Made by a program: the position numbers and the translations under genes
Source of the DNA: Polynucleobacter sp. 71A-WALBACH
GTDB taxonomy: Bacteria; Pseudomonadota; Gammaproteobacteria; Burkholderiales; Burkholderiaceae
Direction: 5' to 3'
Assembly (NCBI RefSeq): GCF_018882365.1
Contig: NZ_JACVOP010000001.1
Coordinates: forward strand, 1-64,000
DNA: 64,000 nt
Shown here: positions 33,313 through 42,159 of the stretch, in pieces
Numbering within the stretch: position 1 is the stretch's first letter
How the letters are laid out: each line of letters opens with the position of its first letter
Notes under the pieces: generated by a model
What the model was told of the DNA's origin: nothing
The model's database searches: none
What the model saw: only the letters and a program-made list of their open reading frames with translations

Positions 33313-34419
33313 ATGACTAATCTGGCTACCGCGCAGCAACTTGCGCCGTCCAATTTACAACTGCCGGTTTCGGCATATTTTGACGTTGATCTCTATCAGC
33401 GTGAAATTGAACTGCTTTTTAAGCAGGGCCCAGGCTATGTTGGTCACGATCTCATGGTTCCTGAGATTGGCTCTTATCAAACCTTGACCTCAGAAAATGA
33501 GGGCCGCTTGCTGGTTCGCAACCAACAAGGTGTTGAACTCCTCTCCAATGTCTGCCGTCACCGCCAAGCACTCATGCTCAACGGCAAAGGCAAAGCCGAC
33601 AATATTGTTTGCCCCCTACATCGCTGGACCTATGATTTAAATGGCCAATTATTAGGTGCACCCCATTTCGAAGATAAGCCTTGCCTCAATCTGGGTAAAT
33701 CTCCTTTGCAAAATTGGCAGGGACTCCTATTTGAAGGTCCACGCGATGTGCGCACCGACCTTGCCAAACTGGGCGTCGCTGACGACCTCAACTTTGAGGG
33801 TTATGTTTTAGACCATGTTGAAGTCCATGAATGCAATTACAACTGGAAAACTTTCATCGAGGTCTATCTTGAGGACTATCACGTTGAACCGTTTCATCCG
33901 GGATTAGGGAAATTTGTTTCTTGTGAAGACTTGCGCTGGGAATTCGGTGACTGGCACAGCGTACAAACGGTTGGCATTCACAAGGACTTAGAGAAACCTG
34001 GTTCACCCGTTTACAAAAAATGGCATGAGGCTGTTTTACGTCATCATGAAGGTAAGACCCCCCGCCATGGCGCCATCTGGCTTACCTACTACCCTAATGT
34101 GATGGTGGAGTGGTACCCAGGCGTTTTATGTGTTTCCACCTTACATCCTATGGGTCCTAATAAAACACGCAATGTCGTAGAGTTTTATTACCCAGAAGAA
34201 ATTGCCCTCTTTGAGCGTGAGTTTGTCGATGCGGAGCGTGCGGCCTACATGGAAACTTGCATTGAGGATGATGAGATTGCGGAGCGCATGGATGCTGGTC
34301 GCGCTGCCTTACTAGCCCGTGGTCAAAATGAGGTGGGGCCTTATCAAAGCCCAATGGAAGACGGTATGCAACATTTTCACGAATGGTACCGTCGCGCTAT
34401 GGGATATCAAGGCGCATAA
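33313..34419 (+). CDS. Rieske-type ring-hydroxylating oxygenase, alpha-like subunit
   Basis: With ATG at 33,313 the protein has 368 residues; a GTG at 33,304 is also in frame. The Rieske [2Fe-2S] site is CRHRQ with CPLHRW about 18 residues later, and the mononuclear iron site is EDYHVEPFH. Such enzymes hydroxylate or demethylate aromatic or small organic substrates with electrons from a reductase. The ferredoxin-type reductase at 56,219 is a candidate partner but distant. The substrate is unknown. Confidence 0.85.
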   Translation: MTNLATAQQLAPSNLQLPVSAYFDVDLYQREIELLFKQGPGYVGHDLMVPEIGSYQTLTSENEGRLLVRNQQGVELLSNVCRHRQALMLNGKGKADNIVCPLHRWTYDLNGQLLGAPHFEDKPCLNLGKSPLQNWQGLLFEGPRDVRTDLAKLGVADDLNFEGYVLDHVEVHECNYNWKTFIEVYLEDYHVEPFHPGLGKFVSCEDLRWEFGDWHSVQTVGIHKDLEKPGSPVYKKWHEAVLRHHEGKTPRHGAIWLTYYPNVMVEWYPGVLCVSTLHPMGPNKTRNVVEFYYPEEIALFEREFVDAERAAYMETCIEDDEIAERMDAGRAALLARGQNEVGPYQSPMEDGMQHFHEWYRRAMGYQGA

Positions 34420-34492
34420 TTTAAGCGTGCCTTGAGTTACTCGATTCGCCCAAAATAAACCTGCCGTATTTCTCTTTGAACGGGGATAGCAA

Positions 34493-35323
34493 ATGTCACC
34501 ACTGATTACCGCAAACCAGTTAGAAGAAATCCTCAATAGTGGCGAGAATGTATTGCTCTGCGATTGCCGCTTTGACTTAGTCGATCCACTAGCAGGCCGC
34601 AAGTCTTATTTAGAGGGTCATATTCCAGGTGCGATCTATATCGATCTGGATCAGGATTTATCTGGCAGCAAGACCGGCAAAAATGGTCGCCACCCACTAC
34701 CCACTTCAGAGGCCTGGGCACGAACTAAATCACGCTTAGGCATTGATTCAAAAACATTGGTGGTGGCTTACGATAATCAAGGCTCGGTATACGCAAGTCG
34801 CTTATGGTGGATGCTCAAGGCTACTGGTCATGCTAATGCGCAAGTCTTAGATGGTGGCCTTGATGCTTGGAATGGTCCAATCGGCACCCTGCCACGCCAA
34901 GCTGAGCCTACAAGCACCCCTGTGCCAACGATGCCTTATGTTGGACTGGTCTTGGTAGACGGCGTCGTGGAGAACCTGCAAAGCAAACAGAGTCTCGTCG
35001 TTGATGCTCGTGCAAGCGATCGCTTTCATGGTCAAAACGAAACTTTAGATCCAGTGGGTGGACATATACCCAATGCGATCAATTATTGCTTTAGAGAAAA
35101 TCTCTCAGGCAAATCTTTCAAAGCTCCTGAGCAGTTGTACAAGAATTTTCATGATCTCTTGGGATCTACCAAGGCTTCTGAAGTCATTCACCAGTGTGGC
35201 TCTGGAGTAACGGCTTGTCATAACTTGCTAGCCATGGAAGTTGCAGGCCTCAAAGGCTCACGCCTATATGCAGGCAGCTGGAGTGAATGGTGCACCGACT
35301 CGAGCCGGCCAGTCGAGATTTAA
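34493..35323 (+). CDS. sseA: Two-domain sulfurtransferase (3-mercaptopyruvate type)
   Basis: This 276-residue protein has two rhodanese domains. The inactive first one has DCRFDLVDP and GHIPGAIYID; the second carries Cys235 in CGSGVT, the loop typical of mercaptopyruvate sulfurtransferases. It moves sulfur from mercaptopyruvate or thiosulfate to thiols or cyanide in the cytoplasm. The last 4 bp overlap the converging ZIP gene. Confidence 0.85.
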   Translation: MSPLITANQLEEILNSGENVLLCDCRFDLVDPLAGRKSYLEGHIPGAIYIDLDQDLSGSKTGKNGRHPLPTSEAWARTKSRLGIDSKTLVVAYDNQGSVYASRLWWMLKATGHANAQVLDGGLDAWNGPIGTLPRQAEPTSTPVPTMPYVGLVLVDGVVENLQSKQSLVVDARASDRFHGQNETLDPVGGHIPNAINYCFRENLSGKSFKAPEQLYKNFHDLLGSTKASEVIHQCGSGVTACHNLLAMEVAGLKGSRLYAGSWSEWCTDSSRPVEI

Positions 35324-36093
35324 TGCAGCAGCGAGAGCAAGATCACAAAGCCAACACCGCAAGCAATCAAAATCGTTTGACGTAAAGACTCAGCCCAATG
35401 CGGGCGGCGATGCATTTGTGGAATGAGATCACTCACCGCAATGTAAATAAAACTACTCGAAGCAATCACGAGTAAATAAGGCATGGCTGCGTGAGCCTTC
35501 TCCAGAAAGAAGTAAGCCAATACGCCGCCCACTACCGCAGATAAACCACAAATGAAGTTGTACATTAATGCGCGAGTTCGCGAGAACCCTGCATTGAGCA
35601 GCACAATGAAATCCCCAATCTCTTGTGGGATCTCATGAGCAATGATGGCAATCGCGGTAAAGATACCCACCTGGTAATCAGCCATAAATGCAGCGGCAAT
35701 CAACACGCCATCAACAAAGTTATGTAATCCATCGCCGACCAGAATCATCCAACCACTGCGACCCGCTACCTCGGCATCATGACCATGATGATGGTCATGG
35801 CCATCCCCTTCATGATGATGGCTGTGGCGTAGCAAAGCAATTTTCTCGAGCAAGAAAAAACCTAATAGCCCTGCAAGCAAAGTAGCAAATAAGAGCTGAG
35901 GGCTCGCACCCGGCATCGTAAATGCCTCAGGCAAGGAATGCAGCAAGGCCGTGGCTAGCAAAATACCAACTGAGACACTGACCATGCTGTGAACCATCTT
36001 CGATAGCAAAGACAAAGAAAAACTCGCGGCCACGAGAACGCTAGCAGTTCCAGCTAGCGCTGTTACCAACAAGATGCTTTGCAGTACCGACAT
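35320..36093 (-). CDS. ZIP-family metal transporter
   Basis: This 257-residue membrane protein has about eight helices and a His-rich cytoplasmic loop (HSHHHEGDGHDHHHGHD, about residues 88-108). The HNFVDG and HEIPQEIGD motifs in helices 4 and 5 are the metal path of ZIP proteins. It imports zinc or a similar divalent metal. It starts 5 bp after the dienelactone hydrolase stop, so the two are co-transcribed. Confidence 0.9.
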   Translation of the reverse strand: MSVLQSILLVTALAGTASVLVAASFSLSLLSKMVHSMVSVSVGILLATALLHSLPEAFTMPGASPQLLFATLLAGLLGFFLLEKIALLRHSHHHEGDGHDHHHGHDAEVAGRSGWMILVGDGLHNFVDGVLIAAAFMADYQVGIFTAIAIIAHEIPQEIGDFIVLLNAGFSRTRALMYNFICGLSAVVGGVLAYFFLEKAHAAMPYLLVIASSSFIYIAVSDLIPQMHRRPHWAESLRQTILIACGVGFVILLSLLH

Positions 36094-36098
36094 AGAAA

Positions 36099-36995
36099 TT
36101 ATGCGACCCCGTTTTGCTTAAACCAGGCAATGCACTTTTCCCAACCATCCTTAGCGGGACCTTCGCGGTAACTTGCGCGGTAGTCAGCATGAAAAGCATG
36201 CGGTGCATCTGGATAGATTTCAAAACGACAAGCTTTAGCCGCTGGATTTTTTGGAGCTGCCTTTGCAAGCGCCTCGCGCATTTGTTCAACGCTCTCTAGG
36301 GAGATACCAGTATCAGCGCCTCCATATAAGCCCAGCACAGGCGCCTTTAGATCGGCAGCGATATCCACTGGGTGCCGTGGGTTGTTTTCTGTTTTTTCAC
36401 CAATCACACGGCCATACCAAGCTACACCAGCCCTGACCTGAGGCAGTGTGGCAGATAACCAAGTAATGCGGCCACCCCAACAAAATCCAGTGACGCCAAC
36501 CTTTTTCAAGTCACCGCCATTTTTACCAGCCCATACCAAGGCTGCCTGCAAGTCATTCAAAACTTGCGTATCAGAAGTGGGAGCTACGATATTTTTTTGA
36601 ATCTCAGCAATGGTGCCGTAAGTGTTTGGATCGCCCACACGGGTAAAAAATTCTGGGGCAATGGCCAGATAACCCAACTTCGCAAAACGTCTAGTGACAT
36701 CGGCAATGTATTCATGCACACCAAAGATTTCACTCACCACAATCACGATCGGCAAATTACCCTTAGCTTTGTCTGGACGAGAAACATAAGCGGGCAACTG
36801 AAAGCTTCCCACCGGAATCATTTGTTCGCCAGCCTTAATGCCAGCAAAGTCAGTTTCAATCGCCGCAGCAAGGACTGGCTCAGAGGCGGCTACAAAACCA
36901 ATACCCATCGTTGTTGCAGTAATAGCAGAGGCTTTTATAAAACCCCTTCTATCGCTAGACACTATTTCTGAACCTTGATTTTTTTTCGTTGTCAT
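36099..36995 (-). CDS. Exported dienelactone hydrolase family protein
   Basis: This 298-residue alpha/beta hydrolase has an N-terminal SSDRRGFIKAS segment and hydrophobic stretch, resembling a Tat signal. The catalytic Cys is in GFCWGGR, with Asp in GLYGGADTG and His in DAPHAFHADYR. Family members cleave dienelactones or related esters; the export signal suggests a periplasmic substrate. It is followed directly by the ZIP gene. Confidence 0.88.
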   Translation of the reverse strand: MTTKKNQGSEIVSSDRRGFIKASAITATTMGIGFVAASEPVLAAAIETDFAGIKAGEQMIPVGSFQLPAYVSRPDKAKGNLPIVIVVSEIFGVHEYIADVTRRFAKLGYLAIAPEFFTRVGDPNTYGTIAEIQKNIVAPTSDTQVLNDLQAALVWAGKNGGDLKKVGVTGFCWGGRITWLSATLPQVRAGVAWYGRVIGEKTENNPRHPVDIAADLKAPVLGLYGGADTGISLESVEQMREALAKAAPKNPAAKACRFEIYPDAPHAFHADYRASYREGPAKDGWEKCIAWFKQNGVA

Positions 36996-37016
36996 TTTTC
37001 TGTCTCCTAACCTAAT

Positions 37017-39845
37017 TTAGTGCGCTTCTTCCCAATTATCGCCAATCCCAATACCAACCACCAATGGAACCTTTAACTCCGCTACCTTACACATCAAATC
37101 TGGTAGTTTTGCCTGCAAGAGCTCGAGCTCATCAAAAGGCACATCAAACACCAACTCATCATGCACCTGCAGCAACATCCGCGTCTTTAACTGTTCTTTT
37201 TCCAACCAGTTCTCGACCGCAATCATGGCTAATTTAATCAAATCAGCTGCCGTTCCTTGCATCGGCGCATTAATCGCGGCCCGCTCCGCGCCTTGACGGC
37301 GTGGACCGTTCGACCCCTTAATCTCTGGTAACCATAGGCGCCTTCCAAATACCGTCTCAACATAGCCATTCTCCCTGGCCTCCTGACGAGTACGTTCCAT
37401 GTATTGGGCCACCCCCGGATAGCGGTCAAAGTACTTGGCAATGTAATTTTGGGCAGCTGAGCGCTCAATCCCCAAGTTGCCAGCCAGACCAAAAGCACTC
37501 ATGCCATAAATCAAGCCAAAATTAATCACCTTGGCATAACGACGCTGCTCTGAGGTAACACTTTCCAGTGGCACTCCAAAAATCTCAGCAGCCGTGGCTT
37601 GGTGCACGTCTTTACCAGCAGCGAATGCGGCTAGTAAATTCGCGTCTTCGGCAATATGCGCCATGATGCGTAATTCAATTTGAGAATAATCAGCTGAGAG
37701 CAACTTACAACCTTCAGCCGGAATAAACGCCTCACGAATGCGACGACCCTCTTCTGTGCGTACAGGGATATTTTGCAAGTTCGGATCGCTTGAAGCCAAA
37801 CGCCCTGTCACTGCGGTCGCCTGAGAAAAACTCGTGTGTACGCGCCCTGTTTTTGGGTCAGCCATGCGCGGCAGTTTCTCGATATAGGTCGACATTAATT
37901 TAGCGAGACTACGGTAATCCAAGATGCGCGCAGGCAAAGGATAATCTTCAGCTAGCTTCTGCAATACCTCTTCATCAGTCGATGGCGCACCCGACGGCGT
38001 CTTCTTAATTACTGGAAGCTCCAACTGTCCAAACAAAATTTCTGCAATCTGTTTGGGGGACTGAATATTAAAAGGCTGCCCAGCTAGCTTATGAATCTCA
38101 CCCTCTAAAGCCAGCAGACGTTTACCAACCTCTTGACCTTGTTGGGACAGCAGCGCTGAATCAATCCGAATGCCATTACGCTCCATGATCCCAAGGACAC
38201 GCATTGCTGGCATCTCTATATGCTCATAGACATACAAGAGCCCCGGGCTCTCCTGAATTTGTGGCCACAACACTTGATGCAAGCGCAAGGTAATGTCGGC
38301 ATCTTCAGCGGCGTAATCTGTCGCAATCTTCAAGTCCACTTGATCAAAGCCAATCTGATGCACGCCTTTACCGCATACCTCTTCGTACCGAATAGTCTTC
38401 ATGCCAAGATGGCGCTCAGCCAGGCTATCCATATTGTGCGGCATGTGCGATTCAAGCACATAAGATTCCAGCATGGTGTCAAACGCAATACCCTGCAAGG
38501 TAATGCCATAGTTCGCAAAAATATGACTGTCGTACTTGAGGTTTTGACCGACCTTTAACTGCGTAGCGCTCTCGAGCCAAGGTTTCAGGCACTTCAAAAC
38601 GAGTTCACGATTAAGTTGGGTTTCTCCATTACGGTGCGCTACTGGTATGTAGCATGCCTCTCCAGGAGTGACACTCAGCGAGATGCCAACAAGCTCCGCA
38701 GCCAGCGCATCTAAGCCAGTCGTTTCCGTATCAACAGCAGTGAGTGGCGCACCCTCAATTTTTTTAATCCAATGATCTAGCGCTACTTCATCAACAACAC
38801 ATTCATAGTGCTTGGCTATTGCGCCCTGCATATCAGTCGTCTCTTGCGATAAGGCCGTTGTCGCTGCAGTTGCGGTTGGGCCAAACTTCTTGGCTGCAAC
38901 TGTTATATTTTCTTCAGAGGTATTTTTGATAGGGCTTCCAGCTAAATCAAAACCTCCGCTAGCTTCAGGCGCTACCCCTCCAAGTTGCTTTTCCACATCA
39001 CGCAGCCAAGTCTTAAATGCGTAGCGCTCAAATAATTCTCGTAAGAGTGGCGCATCCTCTGGTTTCGCATGCAGATCATCCAAGCCTGGAAGGTGTGGAG
39101 ATAAATCACAATCCGTTTTGACAGTAATGAGCTGGCGAGCTTGTGGGAGCCACTGCAAACTGTTACGCAGGTTCTCCCCCACAACGCCTTTCACTTGATC
39201 AGCATTTGCCATCAAATTATCTAAGTCACCAAACTCAGCCAACCATTTATTCGCTGTTTTAGGACCAGCCTTAGGAACACCGGGTACGTTATCGACCGTA
39301 TCCCCAATGATCGATAGGTAATCTACGATGCGCTCGGGAGGTACGCCGAATTTGGCAATGACACCATCGATATCCAGCTTTTCATCGGTCATCGTATTAA
39401 TTAAGGTGACTGATGGATTGACCAACTGGGCCAAATCTTTGTCGCCAGTAGAAATAATGGTTTCCCAGCCCGCTTGGGTAGCCTGGCAAGCTAGGGTTCC
39501 GATCACATCATCCGCCTCAACCCCTGAAACCATCAATACCGGCCAGCCCAATGCCTTCACCATGGCATGAATAGGCTCAATCTGCTTAACCAAATCTTCC
39601 GGCATGGGAGAGCGGTGCGCCTTGTACTCCGAATACATTTCATCTCTAAAGGTCTTGCCTTTGGCGTCGAAAACACAAGCAATATGGTCGGCCTTGAGTT
39701 CCGAGCGAGCCCGGCGCATCATATTGACCATGCCGTAGATTGCACCCGTTGGGTCACCCGCCCCATTTCTGAGGTCTGGCATGGCATGAAAGGCGCGATA
39801 GAGGTAGCTAGAACCGTCTACCAACAAGAGTCTATGTTTAGTCAT
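37017..39845 (-). CDS. polA: DNA polymerase I
   Basis: With ATG at 39,845 the protein has 942 residues. The 5'-3' exonuclease domain comes first (LLLVDGSSYLYRAFHA, VSGVEADDVIGTLA), then an intact 3'-5' exonuclease (TAVDTETTGLDAL), then the polymerase with SADYSQIELRIMAH, INFGLIYGM and LQVHDELVFD. It fills gaps and removes RNA primers. An in-frame extension to 39,893 lacks support. Confidence 0.97.
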   Translation of the reverse strand: MTKHRLLLVDGSSYLYRAFHAMPDLRNGAGDPTGAIYGMVNMMRRARSELKADHIACVFDAKGKTFRDEMYSEYKAHRSPMPEDLVKQIEPIHAMVKALGWPVLMVSGVEADDVIGTLACQATQAGWETIISTGDKDLAQLVNPSVTLINTMTDEKLDIDGVIAKFGVPPERIVDYLSIIGDTVDNVPGVPKAGPKTANKWLAEFGDLDNLMANADQVKGVVGENLRNSLQWLPQARQLITVKTDCDLSPHLPGLDDLHAKPEDAPLLRELFERYAFKTWLRDVEKQLGGVAPEASGGFDLAGSPIKNTSEENITVAAKKFGPTATAATTALSQETTDMQGAIAKHYECVVDEVALDHWIKKIEGAPLTAVDTETTGLDALAAELVGISLSVTPGEACYIPVAHRNGETQLNRELVLKCLKPWLESATQLKVGQNLKYDSHIFANYGITLQGIAFDTMLESYVLESHMPHNMDSLAERHLGMKTIRYEEVCGKGVHQIGFDQVDLKIATDYAAEDADITLRLHQVLWPQIQESPGLLYVYEHIEMPAMRVLGIMERNGIRIDSALLSQQGQEVGKRLLALEGEIHKLAGQPFNIQSPKQIAEILFGQLELPVIKKTPSGAPSTDEEVLQKLAEDYPLPARILDYRSLAKLMSTYIEKLPRMADPKTGRVHTSFSQATAVTGRLASSDPNLQNIPVRTEEGRRIREAFIPAEGCKLLSADYSQIELRIMAHIAEDANLLAAFAAGKDVHQATAAEIFGVPLESVTSEQRRYAKVINFGLIYGMSAFGLAGNLGIERSAAQNYIAKYFDRYPGVAQYMERTRQEARENGYVETVFGRRLWLPEIKGSNGPRRQGAERAAINAPMQGTAADLIKLAMIAVENWLEKEQLKTRMLLQVHDELVFDVPFDELELLQAKLPDLMCKVAELKVPLVVGIGIGDNWEEAH

Positions 39846-39926
39846 ACCGCAATCGTACAATCTAGTTGCTAACTGCCTACAGATCAGGTTCAAATCCTCC
39901 TGAAAAGAGGCCTAAAAAGGTGAAAA

Positions 39927-40334
39927 ATGATGCATGCTCTAACTAACTTACTCCACTCTTCCTTGAGCCAAGCCCTTGTTCTTGCAAGCTTTTTAGTGGC
40001 TTTTGCCTCTTTTGGCCTGCACTCAGCGTACGCTCAGAACAATTCTCAAGCGCTAAGCCCTTCTGAGCTACAGCGTATTAATAGCCAGCCATTAGCACCT
40101 GCAGTGAGCGCGTCCGATGTGACAAATGCCACCCAGAGCCGCAAACCCAGCTTTCAGCACAAAGAGGCGACTGGCACTGAAGTAACGGAATACAAGGATG
40201 CCAATTCACCAACTCAGGTAGATGTGAAGACACGCTACACCAGCTACGAGATGGCGCCTCCTACAACAGTCATGCCAGGCGTACCAAAAGAAACTGAATT
40301 ACTCAGCGTTCCTAGCATCAGCATTCCTTTTTAA
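39927..40334 (+). CDS. Hypothetical exported protein, 135 residues
   Basis: A signal peptide (about 1-36, ending HSAYA) precedes a low-complexity, Ser/Thr/Pro-rich mature part with no membrane segment. Genes between polA and thrB in betaproteobacteria often encode DUF2782 proteins. The VTEYKDANSPTQVDVKT region could be a diverged version, but I cannot confirm that. It precedes thrB by 46 bp on the same strand. Confidence 0.65.
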   Translation: MMHALTNLLHSSLSQALVLASFLVAFASFGLHSAYAQNNSQALSPSELQRINSQPLAPAVSASDVTNATQSRKPSFQHKEATGTEVTEYKDANSPTQVDVKTRYTSYEMAPPTTVMPGVPKETELLSVPSISIPF

Positions 40335-40380
40335 TCACTGATTCTCTGAACCTGATCATTCGCTCCCTTTATTTTTAGTC

Positions 40381-41358
40381 ATGGCTGTCTTTACACCTAT
40401 TGAATTGAGCGATATTGCCGATTGGATCGCAAGAGATTTTGATATTGGGCAAGCAGTCGAGATTCGTGGAATTCATGGTGGTATCGAGAACTCCAATTTC
40501 TTTCTCGATACTGAGAAGGATGGGAAAAAACAAGAATATGTACTCACTATTTTTGAAAGACTCTCAGCAGAGCAACTCCCCTACTATTTGGAGTTGATGC
40601 GTCACCTGGCCAACAAAGGCATTCCAGTTCCCAAGCCACTTGAAAATAAACAGGGGCACATTCTATTTACCCTCAAAGGTAAGCCTGCTGCCATTGTGAG
40701 TAAGCTACCTGGACTTTCCAGGCTAGCGCCCGAAGTAAATCATTGCGCCTTAGTTGGTGAGAACTTGGCAAAAATGCATTTGGCAAGCAGCGACTTCAAG
40801 GGCACCCAAGAAAATCTTCGCAGCCTTTCTTGGTGGCAAAAAACAGTTCCACAAGTCTTGTCGCACTTGAGCGATACACAGAAAGAATTACTTACAACTG
40901 AGCTTACCGATCAAGAACAATTCTTTGCTTCTGAAGCATATGCATTGCTGCCACAAGGCGCAAGCCATTGCGATCTCTTTAGAGATAATGTGCTTTTTGA
41001 TCCGCGTGGCGCCAGTGATACATCTCAAGATCAGCTCGGCGGATTCTTTGACTTTTATTTTGCCGGAACAGATAAGTGGTTATTTGATTTAGCAGTCACC
41101 GTAAACGATTGGTGTCTTGCTGAGAACAAACAAGATTTAGATCCTGTCCGCTTTAAAGCGCTAATGGATGCCTATCAGGCTGTTCGCCCACTCACTAAGG
41201 AAGAACAGGTAAGCTGGCCCCTGATGATGCGTGCCGCGGCTCTGCGGTTTTGGATTTCACGCCTGTGGGATTTTTACTTACCGCGTGATGCTCAAATGCT
41301 CACGCCGCATGACCCCCGTCATTTTGAAAATATTCTCTTAAGCCGCAAAGCAATATGA
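40381..41358 (+). CDS. thrB: Homoserine kinase (APH-fold type)
   Basis: This 325-residue protein has the aminoglycoside-phosphotransferase fold, with IHGGIENSNFFL near the start, catalytic HCDLFRDNVLF and the metal-binding FDFYFAGTD. It matches the ThrB type of betaproteobacteria rather than the GHMP type. It phosphorylates homoserine in threonine synthesis. It overlaps the next gene by 4 bp. Confidence 0.93.
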   Translation: MAVFTPIELSDIADWIARDFDIGQAVEIRGIHGGIENSNFFLDTEKDGKKQEYVLTIFERLSAEQLPYYLELMRHLANKGIPVPKPLENKQGHILFTLKGKPAAIVSKLPGLSRLAPEVNHCALVGENLAKMHLASSDFKGTQENLRSLSWWQKTVPQVLSHLSDTQKELLTTELTDQEQFFASEAYALLPQGASHCDLFRDNVLFDPRGASDTSQDQLGGFFDFYFAGTDKWLFDLAVTVNDWCLAENKQDLDPVRFKALMDAYQAVRPLTKEEQVSWPLMMRAAALRFWISRLWDFYLPRDAQMLTPHDPRHFENILLSRKAI

Positions 41359-42137
41359 AACTAAACTCCGTCGCCCCGAAAGAAGGCTACACCTGGATAC
41401 GCCAAGGCATTTGGCTGTTCAAACAAAATCCTTTGGGATTTTTAATGTTGGTATTCATGTATGTGTTTGTGGCACAGCTTGCCGTACTCGTTCCTGTGAT
41501 TGGCGTCTTTGCCGTTTTATTACTTACCCCCACTTTATCGGTTGGCTTTATGACTGCCTGTCGCCAAGCGATTCAAAAAGAACGGATTCGTCCATCGGTA
41601 TATGTCATTGCTCTGCAATCGACTCCATTAATTCGTAAACGGATTCTTCAATTGGGTCTCGTATACGCCGCACTGATCCTAGTGCTCAGCTTTATCTTGA
41701 GCCTGCTTGTAGACTTTGAGTTGCTACTTCCGTTGATGACTAGCGATAAGCCCATCACTCCAGAGGCAGTTCGTCAGATTTATCTGATTCTTTTTTTTGG
41801 TGGCCTGCTCTATGTGCCAGTAGCAATGCTGATGTGGTTCTCACCTGTACTAGTTGCTTGGGCTGATATGCCAGTATCACAGGCACTCTTTTCCAGTGCG
41901 ATTGCTTGCTGGACAAATCGTGGCGCATTCTTTTTATATATCGCGATTTGGGGCGCGATCTTAATTGCGATTCCCCTCACGATTGGCTCTATCTTAGATG
42001 CTCTAGATTTAAGTCAAGCCGCATCATTCATCATCGCGCCAATTTCCATGGCAGGACTCACCGTGATGCATTGCTCGTTCTTTGCTACCTGGAAAGCGTG
42101 CTTTGCCGAAAAAGAATCGGCAACGCTCATTGCTTAA
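41355..42137 (+). CDS. BPSS1780-family membrane protein
   Basis: This 260-residue protein has about six hydrophobic segments. The opening VAPKEGYTWIRQGIWLFKQNPLGF is the mark of a betaproteobacterial family of unknown function. It is translationally coupled to thrB by a 4-bp overlap. It converges on uvrD. No transport motif is visible. Confidence 0.85.
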   Translation: MKLNSVAPKEGYTWIRQGIWLFKQNPLGFLMLVFMYVFVAQLAVLVPVIGVFAVLLLTPTLSVGFMTACRQAIQKERIRPSVYVIALQSTPLIRKRILQLGLVYAALILVLSFILSLLVDFELLLPLMTSDKPITPEAVRQIYLILFFGGLLYVPVAMLMWFSPVLVAWADMPVSQALFSSAIACWTNRGAFFLYIAIWGAILIAIPLTIGSILDALDLSQAASFIIAPISMAGLTVMHCSFFATWKACFAEKESATLIA

Positions 42138-42159
42138 CTAGCCTCTTATTTATCAGTAG